Below are positions 18,801 to 26,523 of a stretch of 57,974 bases of DNA, one piece after another (position 1 is the stretch's first letter; each line of letters begins with the position of its first letter). The stretch spans positions 1 through 57,974 of the forward strand of contig JAVIYP010000011.1 of assembly GCA_031323845.1 (NCBI GenBank). The letters run 5' to 3'. Under the pieces are notes generated by a model, which saw nothing but the letters and a program-made list of their open reading frames with translations, searched no databases and was not told the DNA's origin. The stretch comes from PUPG01 sp031323845. Lineage in GTDB: Bacteria > Bacteroidota > Bacteroidia > Bacteroidales > UBA7960. A program made the translations under genes and the position numbers.

Positions 18801-18907
18801 GCTTTGCCAATGCAGATGTCAACCAGGATGGTAACATTGATGTCCTGGATATTATCTCCACCGTGGCCATTTTTATCAACGACAGGGTTATACGCTTTGC
18901 GTTTTAA
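15839..18907 (+). CDS. Secreted beta-propeller/FG-GAP protein with dockerin C-terminus
   Basis: A large exported protein, 1022 residues from the chosen start. Signal peptide (MKKITRFL ... HAD), N-terminal propeller-like repeats (about 35-255), two ASH/choice-of-anchor D Ig-like domains (about 256-460; GNVTVGDSEQWAMNIQNTG), then FG-GAP/PQQ-like propeller repeats (about 477-870) with Ca-binding loops such as DLNGDGSADFVIG and DITGNGIPDVIAG. It ends in a carboxypeptidase-regulatory-like domain (about 878-945) and a dockerin pair (about 958-1022; GDANGDEVVNILDV, ADVNQDGNIDVLDI) homologous to the tail of the 6524-8461 protein, including two cysteines with almost the same spacing. The start 15839 was preferred to 15782 because it begins the signal peptide. 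Likely a surface binding protein; ligand unknown. Confidence 0.82.
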   Translation: MKKITRFLVFLCLVAGHTVSHADSPGNDLNNPLADDGWTVVDMYTVNAYAGGLAFDGQYFYIGSYGGGFGDRMYRFDPETEELILLFQGTGIQSSYGLTYDGSHLWTIQQMGASVPAKAVKIDMDGNQLQEFSLPGNYMSGIAWDQGNFWVATYFPNPGTIHYVDNEGNQLSSFVPPSNQPWDLALQDDDLWIVDFWNNFIHLVEADGTMVASFPYSDHRATGIYHDGTFLWYIGRTSLGVSTLYKVDPFGSGTPVIQVTPSYFFGNVTVGDSEQWAMNIQNTGTGELTIHDISFLHDDGAFSIDASFPFSIEPGAAHSIDVFFSPETIASFDDVLLIHSNDPATPVASVDLSGYGLADGPFLHTGQDLIDYGNVRINSTSRLYLELTNMGNEVLVIDDIELSPLDYYFDRSVEFPISVAPVADIELPLWFRPASAGTVPGTATLYFNNDEQSPYVIELTGFSEDTDHPVGTVLWEIQLPGSSFDNPRAIMSIPDVTDDGIDDVIVCTRGNRIMLFNGNSSGTPDLIWETSIGTVEYPKAIAVADDLNGDGSADFVIGTAYGDRAVTAVSPRTGDIIWRFETNVWGGGGWVYMIDVRYDYTGNGYRDVLAAAGDDGQGFGPRRVFLLNGLTGELVWDAFMGGAAYAVLGVADFTGDGVPDVIGGGQTAGNQGRVIAINGANGNIVWDYITSGTAVWALEQLDDITGNGIPDVIAGSFNGFYYLMNSTNGNVEHSGSLGNSLIIDFWQAGDLNNDGFKDIFPSYSTIPNAVAISGQDGQLLWTTPVQDQAWSVAPMRDITGNGINDVAVGTLFNNNFVNFIQGSDGQILESVAMPGAVDAIAAIPDITGNYAMEVVASSRTGYVAALSGGTLVSPDMAAVSFLVTDSGDPANPVEGALIQIQGPASLNLLTDASGQASAMLPAGEYTYTVSALCFQTTDHEFVMQDENVDINVVLSGTPGDANGDEVVNILDVITIVNYFTDQEVETFCFANADVNQDGNIDVLDIISTVAIFINDRVIRFAF

Positions 18908-18930
18908 CCAAAACCCGGGCAGCTCAGAGC

Positions 18931-18974
18931 AAAAAAAGAGGCTGCCTGGTGTTTGTGAGACAGCCTCTTTTTTT
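18931..18974. terminator. Bidirectional intrinsic terminator
   Basis: An A-run and GAGGCTG (18938-18944) pair with CAGCCTC (18961-18967) and a T-run, giving a stem with U-tracts on both strands. It sits between the convergent dockerin protein and the trypsin-like protease and can serve both. Confidence 0.85.
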
Positions 18975-18983
18975 GTAGGTAAT

Positions 18984-21900
18984 TTATAACTTCTGGAATT
19001 TGAAGACAAAACTTTGATCGGCAGTGATCACCCGTATCATGTACATTCCACTGTTGAGTTCGTGAACGGAAAGGCTGACAGCTTCCTGGCCGGGGGTGGA
19101 AACATACAGCGACCTGCCCGCAAGATCAAGAATGCTGACCTGCTCAATGGCTGTTGGCGCTGTAACATGAAGGACGTTGGTGGCCGGATTGGGATAAATC
19201 AGGATTCCATGGTCTGCTAATTCTGGAATTGAAGTGTCGTCAACAGACAACACCACCTGGTGGGTGAAGTTTTGGTTGATGATCTCTACACTGCCTTCCT
19301 GATCAAAATAACCGTCTTTCATTACAGTGTAAGCATATGAACCCGGAAGAAGGTCTTCAAAACTATAATGTCCGGCCTCATAAACCGTACCTTCAAATTC
19401 AATGATGGCATCGAAGATAGGCTGCATATCATGAGCCCTGATATCAAAAGTCAGGTCATAGGTAAGCAACTCAAAATGTGCAACGAGTGTTCTGTCGGAA
19501 AGGACTTCGAAAGTATAAACAGGGCCTTCATCATCAATGCTTTCCCCGTCTTCGGTCCATACAACGAAACCGTAACCGGGTGCAGGTATTGCGGTAAGGG
19601 TAACCATATCCCCGTGCTGGTATTCACCGGTACCCTCCACCGTGCCGCCTTCTTCAGGCATGGCACTTGCGTTGACCTGGTAGGTGTACAGTTCAAAATG
19701 TGCAATCAGGTGACTGTCGTGAAATACTTCAAAACTGTATTCAGCCTCTGAAGAAAGCAATTGTCCGTCAGCCGACCAATGCGAAAAATGGTGAAACTCT
19801 TCCGGAATTGCTGATACAAGCGCTGTTTCGCCATGATAATACTCGCCCGAACCATGTGTGGTGCCTCCGTTTTCAGGCATCGAGGACAGCGTAACTTCAT
19901 AGCGCACGTAGTGCATGGTGAGGAGCAGCTGGTCGTCACCGGTGACATGAACGGAAGAGGATTCGGACACAAGACCATACTTTGACGCCGTGTAGTCGTA
20001 TTCACCTTCCACCAGGGTGATGCTTATGCTTCCTTCTTCATCGCTCATAAAACTGCCAAACCCGGACAAGGCAAATAAAACACCGCCCAGGGGTTCATTA
20101 AATTCGTCTTCAATACTTACGTCAAGGGTAAGTGTGCTTGCATCATCCGGTATTATGGTCACTTCCAGCACGATGTCCTGGTCTGTCAGCAAAAAGCTTC
20201 CGTTCGCCTGGAGATAGCCGGATTTTTCTATCGTATACGTGTAAGTGTCGACCGGCAGATCGGTAAACTCGTAGTTTCCGGCCTCATTGGTCAGGTCGCC
20301 CAGGCTGACGATGGCCTCCTCAACGGCGTTGCCATGGATGTCAGAAATATCAAAGCTGACGTTGAACAAGGGTTCTGTGACTTCCATACTGATGGGTACA
20401 TAAATGGTTTCGCCGGCATTGTTAACAATGAGCAGGTCAGCTTCCAGCAGATCGCCGATAAGAAATTCAGCGGCATCGAACGTCAATACTACCTCTGTTT
20501 CTGAATCGGGGCTGACAGCGCCGCTGTCAGGATCGATACTCAGCCAGTCGGTTCCAAGCCTTTGTCCGAGAATTCCCCTGATGTTCCAGTTAAAGTTGAG
20601 TTGCGGGTTCAGCTCAGGAAGTTGTGCCCAGGAGCCTCCGAAAAACATCCATCCTCCTTTGTCAGGGACCATAGGCCCGGCATCAACCGAAGCGGGATGT
20701 CCGCCGGTAGCCTGCATCGCGTAACCAAACCAGTATTCCTCACCGGGTGTCATAATGATGCCTTCCTCCAGCCAGTAAGTGGTCCACTGACCGGGCAGCA
20801 CCTGATCCGTGACCGTGGCAGAGTAAATCTCCTCAGCAGGTCCGCTCAACGAACCACCTTTCCAGATTTTAACTTCAACATTGGAGAATTGGTCTGTGCG
20901 AATGTGAAACCTGATGGCATTGATTTCATGTGAAAAATAATAAGAGGCAAGTTCATCGGCTGTAAACCTCGCAGCAGTAATGAACGATGCTGATCCACCT
21001 GTGCCCACTCCGGAGTTATACCCGCTGTCATGATGTATTTCAACGGTTTCGAAAGGAGTATCCTCTTTTGTTTGGTTGATGCTTTCGCTGGAAGGCAGCG
21101 CGGTTATTTTGTCGACCTGCAGCTCTGCGAAGTCATGATATCCTTCATAATGGACAGGCTCCTTTCTGGCAGGAACCAGTGGTACCGATTGTTTTTTGTC
21201 AAAGCGCGGCAAAGCATAGATGGTGTATTCCAGCGCTGCGTCGCCCAGGTTGGAGATGGTCAGTACACTTTCTTTTTGAAATCCCTGCATGACTTCAACA
21301 TCAATAGCTAAAGGATGTACAGCAATTTCAGGTGCCGGGATTTTTTCCAGCGTAATCTCAACCGTTGGCATGTCGCCTGAGACCTCTATGCTGGTTTCCA
21401 AAGGGAAATAGCCATCTTTATTTACAAAGATGTCATAGGTGGCTTCATAGAGTGTCAGTTCAGCTATGCCGTTATCGTCGGTGATGCTTTGCTGCCCTGT
21501 GAAGGCTGTGCTTACCAGAGCTCCGGATAAGGGGTTTTCCCCGTCAGTAACCTCAAAAACGACCTCATGGCTGTTGTTGGCAACTCTAATTTTCACATCA
21601 TCAATCAACCACCAATAATCGTATGAGCCCAGCCATAAAAACCTGAAACGCACATTAGACAATCCTTGTGCATATTCAGTGATGTTGAATTCGGACAACA
21701 CGGGGTTGCTGCCGTTGAATCCATGCTGTGGCGCGCCTGACCATTCGTAGAGCAGGGTTTGTGTCTCAAAATCGTCAGCGCTCATATAGATATAGGTTTC
21801 CGCATTGCCGAAGGTCCTGGCAAGGTGTTCCACCGAGAAGTACATGTCTGTGGTTATGTTGCTGAAATCAAATGCAGGAGTGGTCAGCTTGACTTCTTCG

Positions 21901-23069
21901 GGCGTTCCTTCTACACCATGGGCATCGGAATCCAGGATCAAATAGCCGTTTGAAGCGGTTGAAGAGTTGAGCTGTCCTCCGAATGCACCTCCTGTCAATG
22001 TCCATTCCCATCCGGGAAAGTCCTCGGGGCCCTGCAATACCTTGTTGATCCATTTGTCGGGAATAGCACCTCCGCTGAAATCTTCATAGTGGAAGGTGAT
22101 GAACTCGTTTGGATCATAAAAGACGACGTATTGGCTGATCCAGTTTTCAAAATAGCTGACTCTTGCGTATGCTCCGGGGTAGCCCGGGCTGCCGCATCCC
22201 ACGCCGAAGCTTACCACTCCGGCAAGTTTATACCATCCGTTGCCGTCAGGAACAACCAGCGGACCGCCGCTGTCGCCCTGGCAGGCATCCTGTCCCGGGG
22301 CACCTGCAAGAATCATATCGGCAGTAATGGTGCCCGGAGGGTAGCTGGTATTACTTACAGCTACAATGGGCACTTCCACTGCCTGCAGGATGTTGGGTGA
22401 AGGACCCTGAAAGCTGAGCGCTCCCCATCCGGAGACTTTTGCCATAACTCCGGGATCAGTCATACCATCAAGGTAATCTTTATGGGTTACCACAGGGACC
22501 ATGGCCTTGGCCGGATCCTGCAAGTCAATGGTACTGGACAGCTTTATCAGGGCAATGTCGTTTCTGAAACTGTTGGTCGTATAATTGGGATGCAGGATGA
22601 GCTCTTCAACATTGTAGAAGTTCCCCTGGCTTGAATTCATGGCTGTAAACCCGGCACGGATGCGCACATGCCCGGGAGTCAGGAAGAAATCATTCCCGCT
22701 TTGATCTTCAAAAACAAGACAATGACTGGCCGTCATGATCCATTCTTCACTGAGTATGGTTCCTCCGCAAAAATGGCCACCGCCAAACTGAGGCTGCAAC
22801 TGCACCGAAACCTGCCAGGGATAATCCAGGATGTCGACGTCTTCGCCTCCGACAATCTTACCGGAACCTTGTGCAAACTGCTGAAAAAAGAATTCGAGGT
22901 TTTCCGGCTTGCTGAAAAAATCAGCTATGGGGTCATCATAGTATTTTTCTGAGTTGCTGTTGCGAATCTCTGATGTTTGAACCTCAAAAAGCTGTGAAAA
23001 AACTGGTTCAGGTGCAATGCACAGGAAAACGAATACAATGAGCAACGTAAGGGTAATCTTTTCTCTCAT
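18984..23069 (-). CDS. Secreted trypsin-like S1 serine protease, multidomain, T9SS
   Basis: A 1361-residue exported serine endopeptidase. Signal peptide (about 1-26), a propeptide-like stretch, then an S1 domain starting at KIVGGEDV (71) with TASHC (His116), DIALIKL (Asp171) and CQGDSGGP (Ser267). Asp261 occupies the position that gives trypsin Lys/Arg specificity. The IVGG motif after Lys71 fits activation by cleavage. Downstream are a choice-of-anchor J jellyroll (about 325-500), carboxypeptidase-regulatory-like domains (about 505-580, 920-990 and 1220-1280), a long middle region, two InlB-type B-repeats (about 1080-1215; SMPENGGTTHGSGEYYHGE and AMPEEGGTVEGTGEYQHGD) and a T9SS type A domain (about 1285-1361; IYPNPATNVLHV). 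It should act at or outside the cell surface in protein degradation. Confidence 0.92.
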   Translation of the reverse strand: MREKITLTLLIVFVFLCIAPEPVFSQLFEVQTSEIRNSNSEKYYDDPIADFFSKPENLEFFFQQFAQGSGKIVGGEDVDILDYPWQVSVQLQPQFGGGHFCGGTILSEEWIMTASHCLVFEDQSGNDFFLTPGHVRIRAGFTAMNSSQGNFYNVEELILHPNYTTNSFRNDIALIKLSSTIDLQDPAKAMVPVVTHKDYLDGMTDPGVMAKVSGWGALSFQGPSPNILQAVEVPIVAVSNTSYPPGTITADMILAGAPGQDACQGDSGGPLVVPDGNGWYKLAGVVSFGVGCGSPGYPGAYARVSYFENWISQYVVFYDPNEFITFHYEDFSGGAIPDKWINKVLQGPEDFPGWEWTLTGGAFGGQLNSSTASNGYLILDSDAHGVEGTPEEVKLTTPAFDFSNITTDMYFSVEHLARTFGNAETYIYMSADDFETQTLLYEWSGAPQHGFNGSNPVLSEFNITEYAQGLSNVRFRFLWLGSYDYWWLIDDVKIRVANNSHEVVFEVTDGENPLSGALVSTAFTGQQSITDDNGIAELTLYEATYDIFVNKDGYFPLETSIEVSGDMPTVEITLEKIPAPEIAVHPLAIDVEVMQGFQKESVLTISNLGDAALEYTIYALPRFDKKQSVPLVPARKEPVHYEGYHDFAELQVDKITALPSSESINQTKEDTPFETVEIHHDSGYNSGVGTGGSASFITAARFTADELASYYFSHEINAIRFHIRTDQFSNVEVKIWKGGSLSGPAEEIYSATVTDQVLPGQWTTYWLEEGIIMTPGEEYWFGYAMQATGGHPASVDAGPMVPDKGGWMFFGGSWAQLPELNPQLNFNWNIRGILGQRLGTDWLSIDPDSGAVSPDSETEVVLTFDAAEFLIGDLLEADLLIVNNAGETIYVPISMEVTEPLFNVSFDISDIHGNAVEEAIVSLGDLTNEAGNYEFTDLPVDTYTYTIEKSGYLQANGSFLLTDQDIVLEVTIIPDDASTLTLDVSIEDEFNEPLGGVLFALSGFGSFMSDEEGSISITLVEGEYDYTASKYGLVSESSSVHVTGDDQLLLTMHYVRYEVTLSSMPENGGTTHGSGEYYHGETALVSAIPEEFHHFSHWSADGQLLSSEAEYSFEVFHDSHLIAHFELYTYQVNASAMPEEGGTVEGTGEYQHGDMVTLTAIPAPGYGFVVWTEDGESIDDEGPVYTFEVLSDRTLVAHFELLTYDLTFDIRAHDMQPIFDAIIEFEGTVYEAGHYSFEDLLPGSYAYTVMKDGYFDQEGSVEIINQNFTHQVVLSVDDTSIPELADHGILIYPNPATNVLHVTAPTAIEQVSILDLAGRSLYVSTPGQEAVSLSVHELNSGMYMIRVITADQSFVFKFQKL

Positions 23070-23186
23070 GAGTGAAAACAGGGTTTAACGATTAATAATG
23101 AATTTCCTCCCATTGCAAGATAGCAGGAGCCAGATTGAACTGAAAAGACTGACAAAGGGGAAGAAAGACGGGAAAATATCATCTTG

Positions 23187-23227
23187 CAAATTTATGTTTT
23201 TTTTCGACCCGACTCCCGGCCGGGAGT
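23187..23227 (-). promoter_or_regulatory. Promoter and 16-bp palindrome upstream of the S1 protease
   Basis: On the minus strand, TAAATTTG (23194-23187) fits TAnnTTTG and would start transcription about 110 bases before the protease ATG. A perfect 16-bp palindrome, ACTCCCGGCCGGGAGT (23212-23227), lies 17 bases upstream of the box, where a -33 element would be. It is not followed by a U-run on the minus strand, so an operator is more likely than a terminator. Confidence 0.45.
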
Positions 23228-23325
23228 TAAAATTTTTAAACATGCTTGGATTAACGGCTGCTGATGCCAGCGCAAAACGGGGCTTTATGCATGTAGTGTA
23301 TCTCTTAAGAACAACTAAGGTTGTT

Positions 23326-24081
23326 TTAATCCGGAAGCGGGGGGAGTTCAGGGTAACGGACCGGTGCAATGGCTTCGGGGATATTTCGCTGGTTGCCCGC
23401 ATAGTTTAACATGCGTGAGACTGTGTATGCCTGCAAAGGAAGTTTTTCAGGGGTGGTAAGCAGCCCGGCCAGTTCGTCTGGTTTCAAGTTCGGCTCCATC
23501 CATTTTTGCTCATTTTCACGGTTGAGAATGAGCGGCATTCGTTTTTTCCGGTTATGGACGACCTCCATCAGGGCATCGGCAGGGGTGGTCAGGATGCTGA
23601 AAGAGGTAATGATCTCACCGGTGCCGGGATTTGTCCACGTGTCATAAATGCAAGCCAGTGAGCATAGTTCTTCGCTGGCCATTTTTATGAAGTAAGGATA
23701 TTTTTTGTTTTGAAACTCACGCCATTCAAAGAATCCGCTTATGGGCAACAGTCCTCTTCGAGTGCGGATGCTGTGTTTATAGGAAGGCTTTTCGAACACG
23801 GTTTCGCTGACGGCATTTAGTGTGCCTTTCCGGATCGTTGCCGCCTGTTCCTCGGCCTTTACCCAGAAGGGTATCAACCCCCAGGAAAATAGTTGAAGAC
23901 ACTGGTTTGTTATGAAAGGGAGCAGCGGATGGGAAAAACCGCTCACAAAATAATAGAACGGGAGTTCATCCCTCATGGTGGTCTGCTCCGCACCGGGCTT
24001 GTTCCCGGGAGGCTGCAGGTGACGGTACCTGAGAGTTAACCTTGATAGCTTTTTTTCCAGGAATGCAACGGAATAACACAT
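23326..24081 (-). CDS. SOS response-associated peptidase (SRAP, YedK/HMCES-like)
   Basis: A 251-residue SRAP-domain protein. The family forms a DNA-protein crosslink with abasic sites in single-stranded DNA and so shields them. The initiator Met is followed by the catalytic Cys2 (MCYSVAF), which must be exposed by Met removal. Other family motifs are ARSETVFEKPSYK-like AVSETVFEKPSYK, RRGLLPISGFFEW, SLACIYDTW and ILTTPA. Length fits the family. It is followed on the same strand by the protease after 256 bases, probably not in one operon. Confidence 0.92.
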   Translation of the reverse strand: MCYSVAFLEKKLSRLTLRYRHLQPPGNKPGAEQTTMRDELPFYYFVSGFSHPLLPFITNQCLQLFSWGLIPFWVKAEEQAATIRKGTLNAVSETVFEKPSYKHSIRTRRGLLPISGFFEWREFQNKKYPYFIKMASEELCSLACIYDTWTNPGTGEIITSFSILTTPADALMEVVHNRKKRMPLILNRENEQKWMEPNLKPDELAGLLTTPEKLPLQAYTVSRMLNYAGNQRNIPEAIAPVRYPELPPLPD

Positions 24082-24129
24082 AAAAGGTGTCTTTTGAGGA
24101 TGTTAACCGATACCTGTGCAGGCCAAACC

Positions 24130-25623
24130 TCAGCGCTTTACAAGCCTTTCAACCGAGCGTATGTCTTTCGGGAGGCTCCCTGAAAGGTTCACGTGGCCTT
24201 TATCGGTAATGAGGATACAATCTTCGAGGCGCACGCCGATACCTTCAAATTTTTCATATACCGGACGAACCTCTTCAACAAAGGCATCCAGCTCTTCTTT
24301 GGTCGCCAGGTGTCCGAACAGCTCGTGAATACCGTCCAGCAGGCCTTCCATAAAATAGAGGCCGGGCTCCAGGGTCATCACCATGCCGGGCTCTAATTTA
24401 CGTCCTGTGAGCTCCGTATTAAGGATGTAATTATCTCTTACACTGTTGTCGTATCCATAATTGCCAACGTCATGTGTCAGAAGTCCGATATAGTGGTTAA
24501 CCCGGTGCTGCATATAGAAACGTTTCTGCCACCATGAGCTGGTATCGGGCAGCAGGCCCATTTCATGAAGGCCGGCAACCATTACGCCCATGGCTTTATG
24601 ATGGCAGTCGAGCATATATTTTCCGGGTTTCATCAGCTTCAGTGCTTCTGTGGATGCCTTATGCACCAGTTCGTATATTTCCCGTTGTTTCGGGCTGAAA
24701 CGGCCGCTGACAGGATAGGTGCGCGTGACATCGGCTGAATAGCCTCCCATACTGGCGGCACCAATATCTACAAGCACCAGATCGTTTTCCTGCAATACCC
24801 TGCCTGTAGGCCTGTGGTGAAGCAGGCAACTGTTGGGCCCCGAGGCTACTATAGGGGTGAGAGCAGTCCCCAAACCATTGCGGCGGAAAATATATTCAAT
24901 ACCGGCCTGGATATCATATTCAGTCATCCCGGGCCTGAGGGTCTCAGCCACATAATGATGGGCCTTCAGGGTCACATCCACGGCCTGTTTAAGTTGGGCG
25001 ACTTCCCATTCATCCTTGAAAACCCTGTGTTCATGAAGGATGGGGGCAATGTTGAAGATCTCTGCTTTCTGGCCTGTTTCAGATAGAACAGACTCCACAA
25101 GTCCGTAAATATGCCGGTCTTGTTTATGCAGGTAGATGTTTTTCTTGCCTCTGAGCATCTCAGCCACCTTGTTTTCAAAATCTGAAAGACCATAAGCTGC
25201 ATCAGCGCCGAATCTTTCCATGGCACCTTCTGTGCCATAAACCTTGCCTGTCCACATCACAGTATAAATCAGAGCAGGCGTAACAAAAAGGGTAAATTCT
25301 TTACTTTCGCCAGGTGTTATAACCGCAATTCCGCGGCTTTCAGCAAAGCCGGTGACATAACGGAAGTCCGGACGGGTGGCGGCAGACAGAATGATGATGT
25401 CTGCATCGATGGAGGCTAAAATCTTTTCACGACGCCTCTCAAAAACCTCTGGATCAAAATCACTCACCTGGTGATTATGAATAAACCTTTCAGGTAACTC
25501 TCCTAATTGACATTCAGTTTTTTCCATATTAATGATAAGAATAGCAATGGCTCCAATGATAATCAAAACTGCAATGACCCTTGAAGCAACAATGTATTTT
25601 TTTAAGGTTTTGGTTTTAGGCAT
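24130..25623 (-). CDS. M24 family aminopeptidase (Xaa-Pro type), membrane-anchored
   Basis: A metallopeptidase of family M24B, which removes N-terminal residues before proline. An N-terminal transmembrane segment (about 13-32) should anchor it, most likely facing the periplasm, which is unusual for cytosolic PepP. The N-terminal creatinase-like domain spans about 50-225 and the pita-bread domain about 230-490. Metal ligands are seen in VDIGA and SADVTRT (two Asp), HYIGL (His), TLEPGLYF (Glu) and RLEDCILIT (Glu); the His in LLHHRP also fits the active site. It lies 48 bases upstream of the SRAP gene on the same strand, so co-transcription is possible. Confidence 0.9.
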   Translation of the reverse strand: MPKTKTLKKYIVASRVIAVLIIIGAIAILIINMEKTECQLGELPERFIHNHQVSDFDPEVFERRREKILASIDADIIILSAATRPDFRYVTGFAESRGIAVITPGESKEFTLFVTPALIYTVMWTGKVYGTEGAMERFGADAAYGLSDFENKVAEMLRGKKNIYLHKQDRHIYGLVESVLSETGQKAEIFNIAPILHEHRVFKDEWEVAQLKQAVDVTLKAHHYVAETLRPGMTEYDIQAGIEYIFRRNGLGTALTPIVASGPNSCLLHHRPTGRVLQENDLVLVDIGAASMGGYSADVTRTYPVSGRFSPKQREIYELVHKASTEALKLMKPGKYMLDCHHKAMGVMVAGLHEMGLLPDTSSWWQKRFYMQHRVNHYIGLLTHDVGNYGYDNSVRDNYILNTELTGRKLEPGMVMTLEPGLYFMEGLLDGIHELFGHLATKEELDAFVEEVRPVYEKFEGIGVRLEDCILITDKGHVNLSGSLPKDIRSVERLVKR

Positions 25624-25782
25624 ATCAGGTATTGTTTGGTTCAGCGTCGTAAAAATACTAAACTTTTATCTAACGGTCCGTGCAGCACTGCTTCAATACT
25701 TAACTTTGGCTCTTTGCAAAATCGATCCATCGTGATTTTTTTATGCTGCCCTCCAGGGCGTTCTGTTTCCTGCCGTAAACCC

Positions 25783-25868
25783 TTCAAGCTTTCATAATCA
25801 TCCTCTTGTGTGCCAAAATCCCCGACATGGGTATTTGGCTTCGCCGGACTCGCAAGTGCCCGGTTCAT
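25783..25868 (+). repeat. Dispersed intergenic repeat, copy A
   Basis: Strongly similar along its whole length to 39889-39972: both begin TTC.AGCTT and contain ATAATCATC, CGACATGGGT, TTTGGCTT and CCCGGTTCAT. It overlaps the N-terminal extension of the ProX reading frame, which argues that the extension is not coding. Confidence 0.7.
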
Positions 25869-25902
25869 GCATCGATGTGAATTTGCACATAAAAAAAACA
25901 TT

Positions 25903-25910
25903 TATATTTG
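25903..25910 (+). promoter_or_regulatory. -7 box immediately upstream of proX-like gene
   Basis: TATATTTG fits TAnnTTTG, with TTTG at 25882-25885. Transcription would start at about 25916, right at the ATG at 25915, so the mRNA might be leaderless or the true promoter is another one. Confidence 0.4.
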
Positions 25911-25914
25911 CGGC

Positions 25915-26409
25915 ATGCGCGGCGATCCTAAGTTATACAGTCTTCTTAAAGCGTTAAACATTCCGTTTGATTATTACCCTCACCCTGCAGCGCCAACGGT
26001 GGAGGAGGCGGCCAGGTACTGGAAAGACCTTGATGCCCGGCACTGTAAAAATTTGTTTTTCAGAAATCACAAGGGAAATCGCCATTACCTGGTAGTGCTC
26101 GATTTCCGTCAGGCGCTGAACATCCGCGATTTGGAGCAGCGGCTGAAACAGGGCAAACTCACCTTTGCCTCTCCCAAGCGGCTGATGAAATACCTTGGCA
26201 TAACGCCCGGCTCGGTGACACCACTGGCGCTGTTCAACGACACACAAAAGCACGTGCATGTGTTTTTGGACGAACAGCTGGCAAATGCAAGCTCTATTAG
26301 CTTTCATCCATGCATAAACACGGCCTCTTTAGTGATCAGTTATGCAGACTTTTTGCGTTTTTTGAAGCATTGCGGCAACAGTTGGGAATATGTGCGCATG
26401 TATGACTGA
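25915..26409 (+). CDS. YbaK/ProX-type aminoacyl-tRNA deacylase
   Basis: A 164-residue cytosolic trans-editing enzyme of the YbaK/EbsC family, similar to ProX, which hydrolyses mischarged Ala-tRNA(Pro). Recognisable are FDYYPHPAAPTVEEAARYW, KNLFFRNHKGNRHYLVVL, the catalytic-pocket Lys region LTFASPKRLMKYLGITPGSVTPLAL and the C-terminal HPCINTASLVIS. The start 25915 begins where family members begin; the 35 extra residues of the longer frame come from a dispersed repeat. It runs convergently toward oadB. Confidence 0.9.
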   Translation: MRGDPKLYSLLKALNIPFDYYPHPAAPTVEEAARYWKDLDARHCKNLFFRNHKGNRHYLVVLDFRQALNIRDLEQRLKQGKLTFASPKRLMKYLGITPGSVTPLALFNDTQKHVHVFLDEQLANASSISFHPCINTASLVISYADFLRFLKHCGNSWEYVRMYD

Positions 26410-26523
26410 GGTGATACAGACCTCCAATGACAAGGTTTCCTTTTACGTTTTTGGTAATTATTCTTTAGGATTCGCTTTCCGGTTGCCGGCTTTTTTTAAA
26501 CGCTGACCCTGATGTTTTTTTTC

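Noticed and set aside
23085..23409. Overlapping open frames on both strands between the protease and SRAP genes
   Set aside because: They cover a promoter and palindrome and the 3' end of the SRAP gene and have no recognisable domain.
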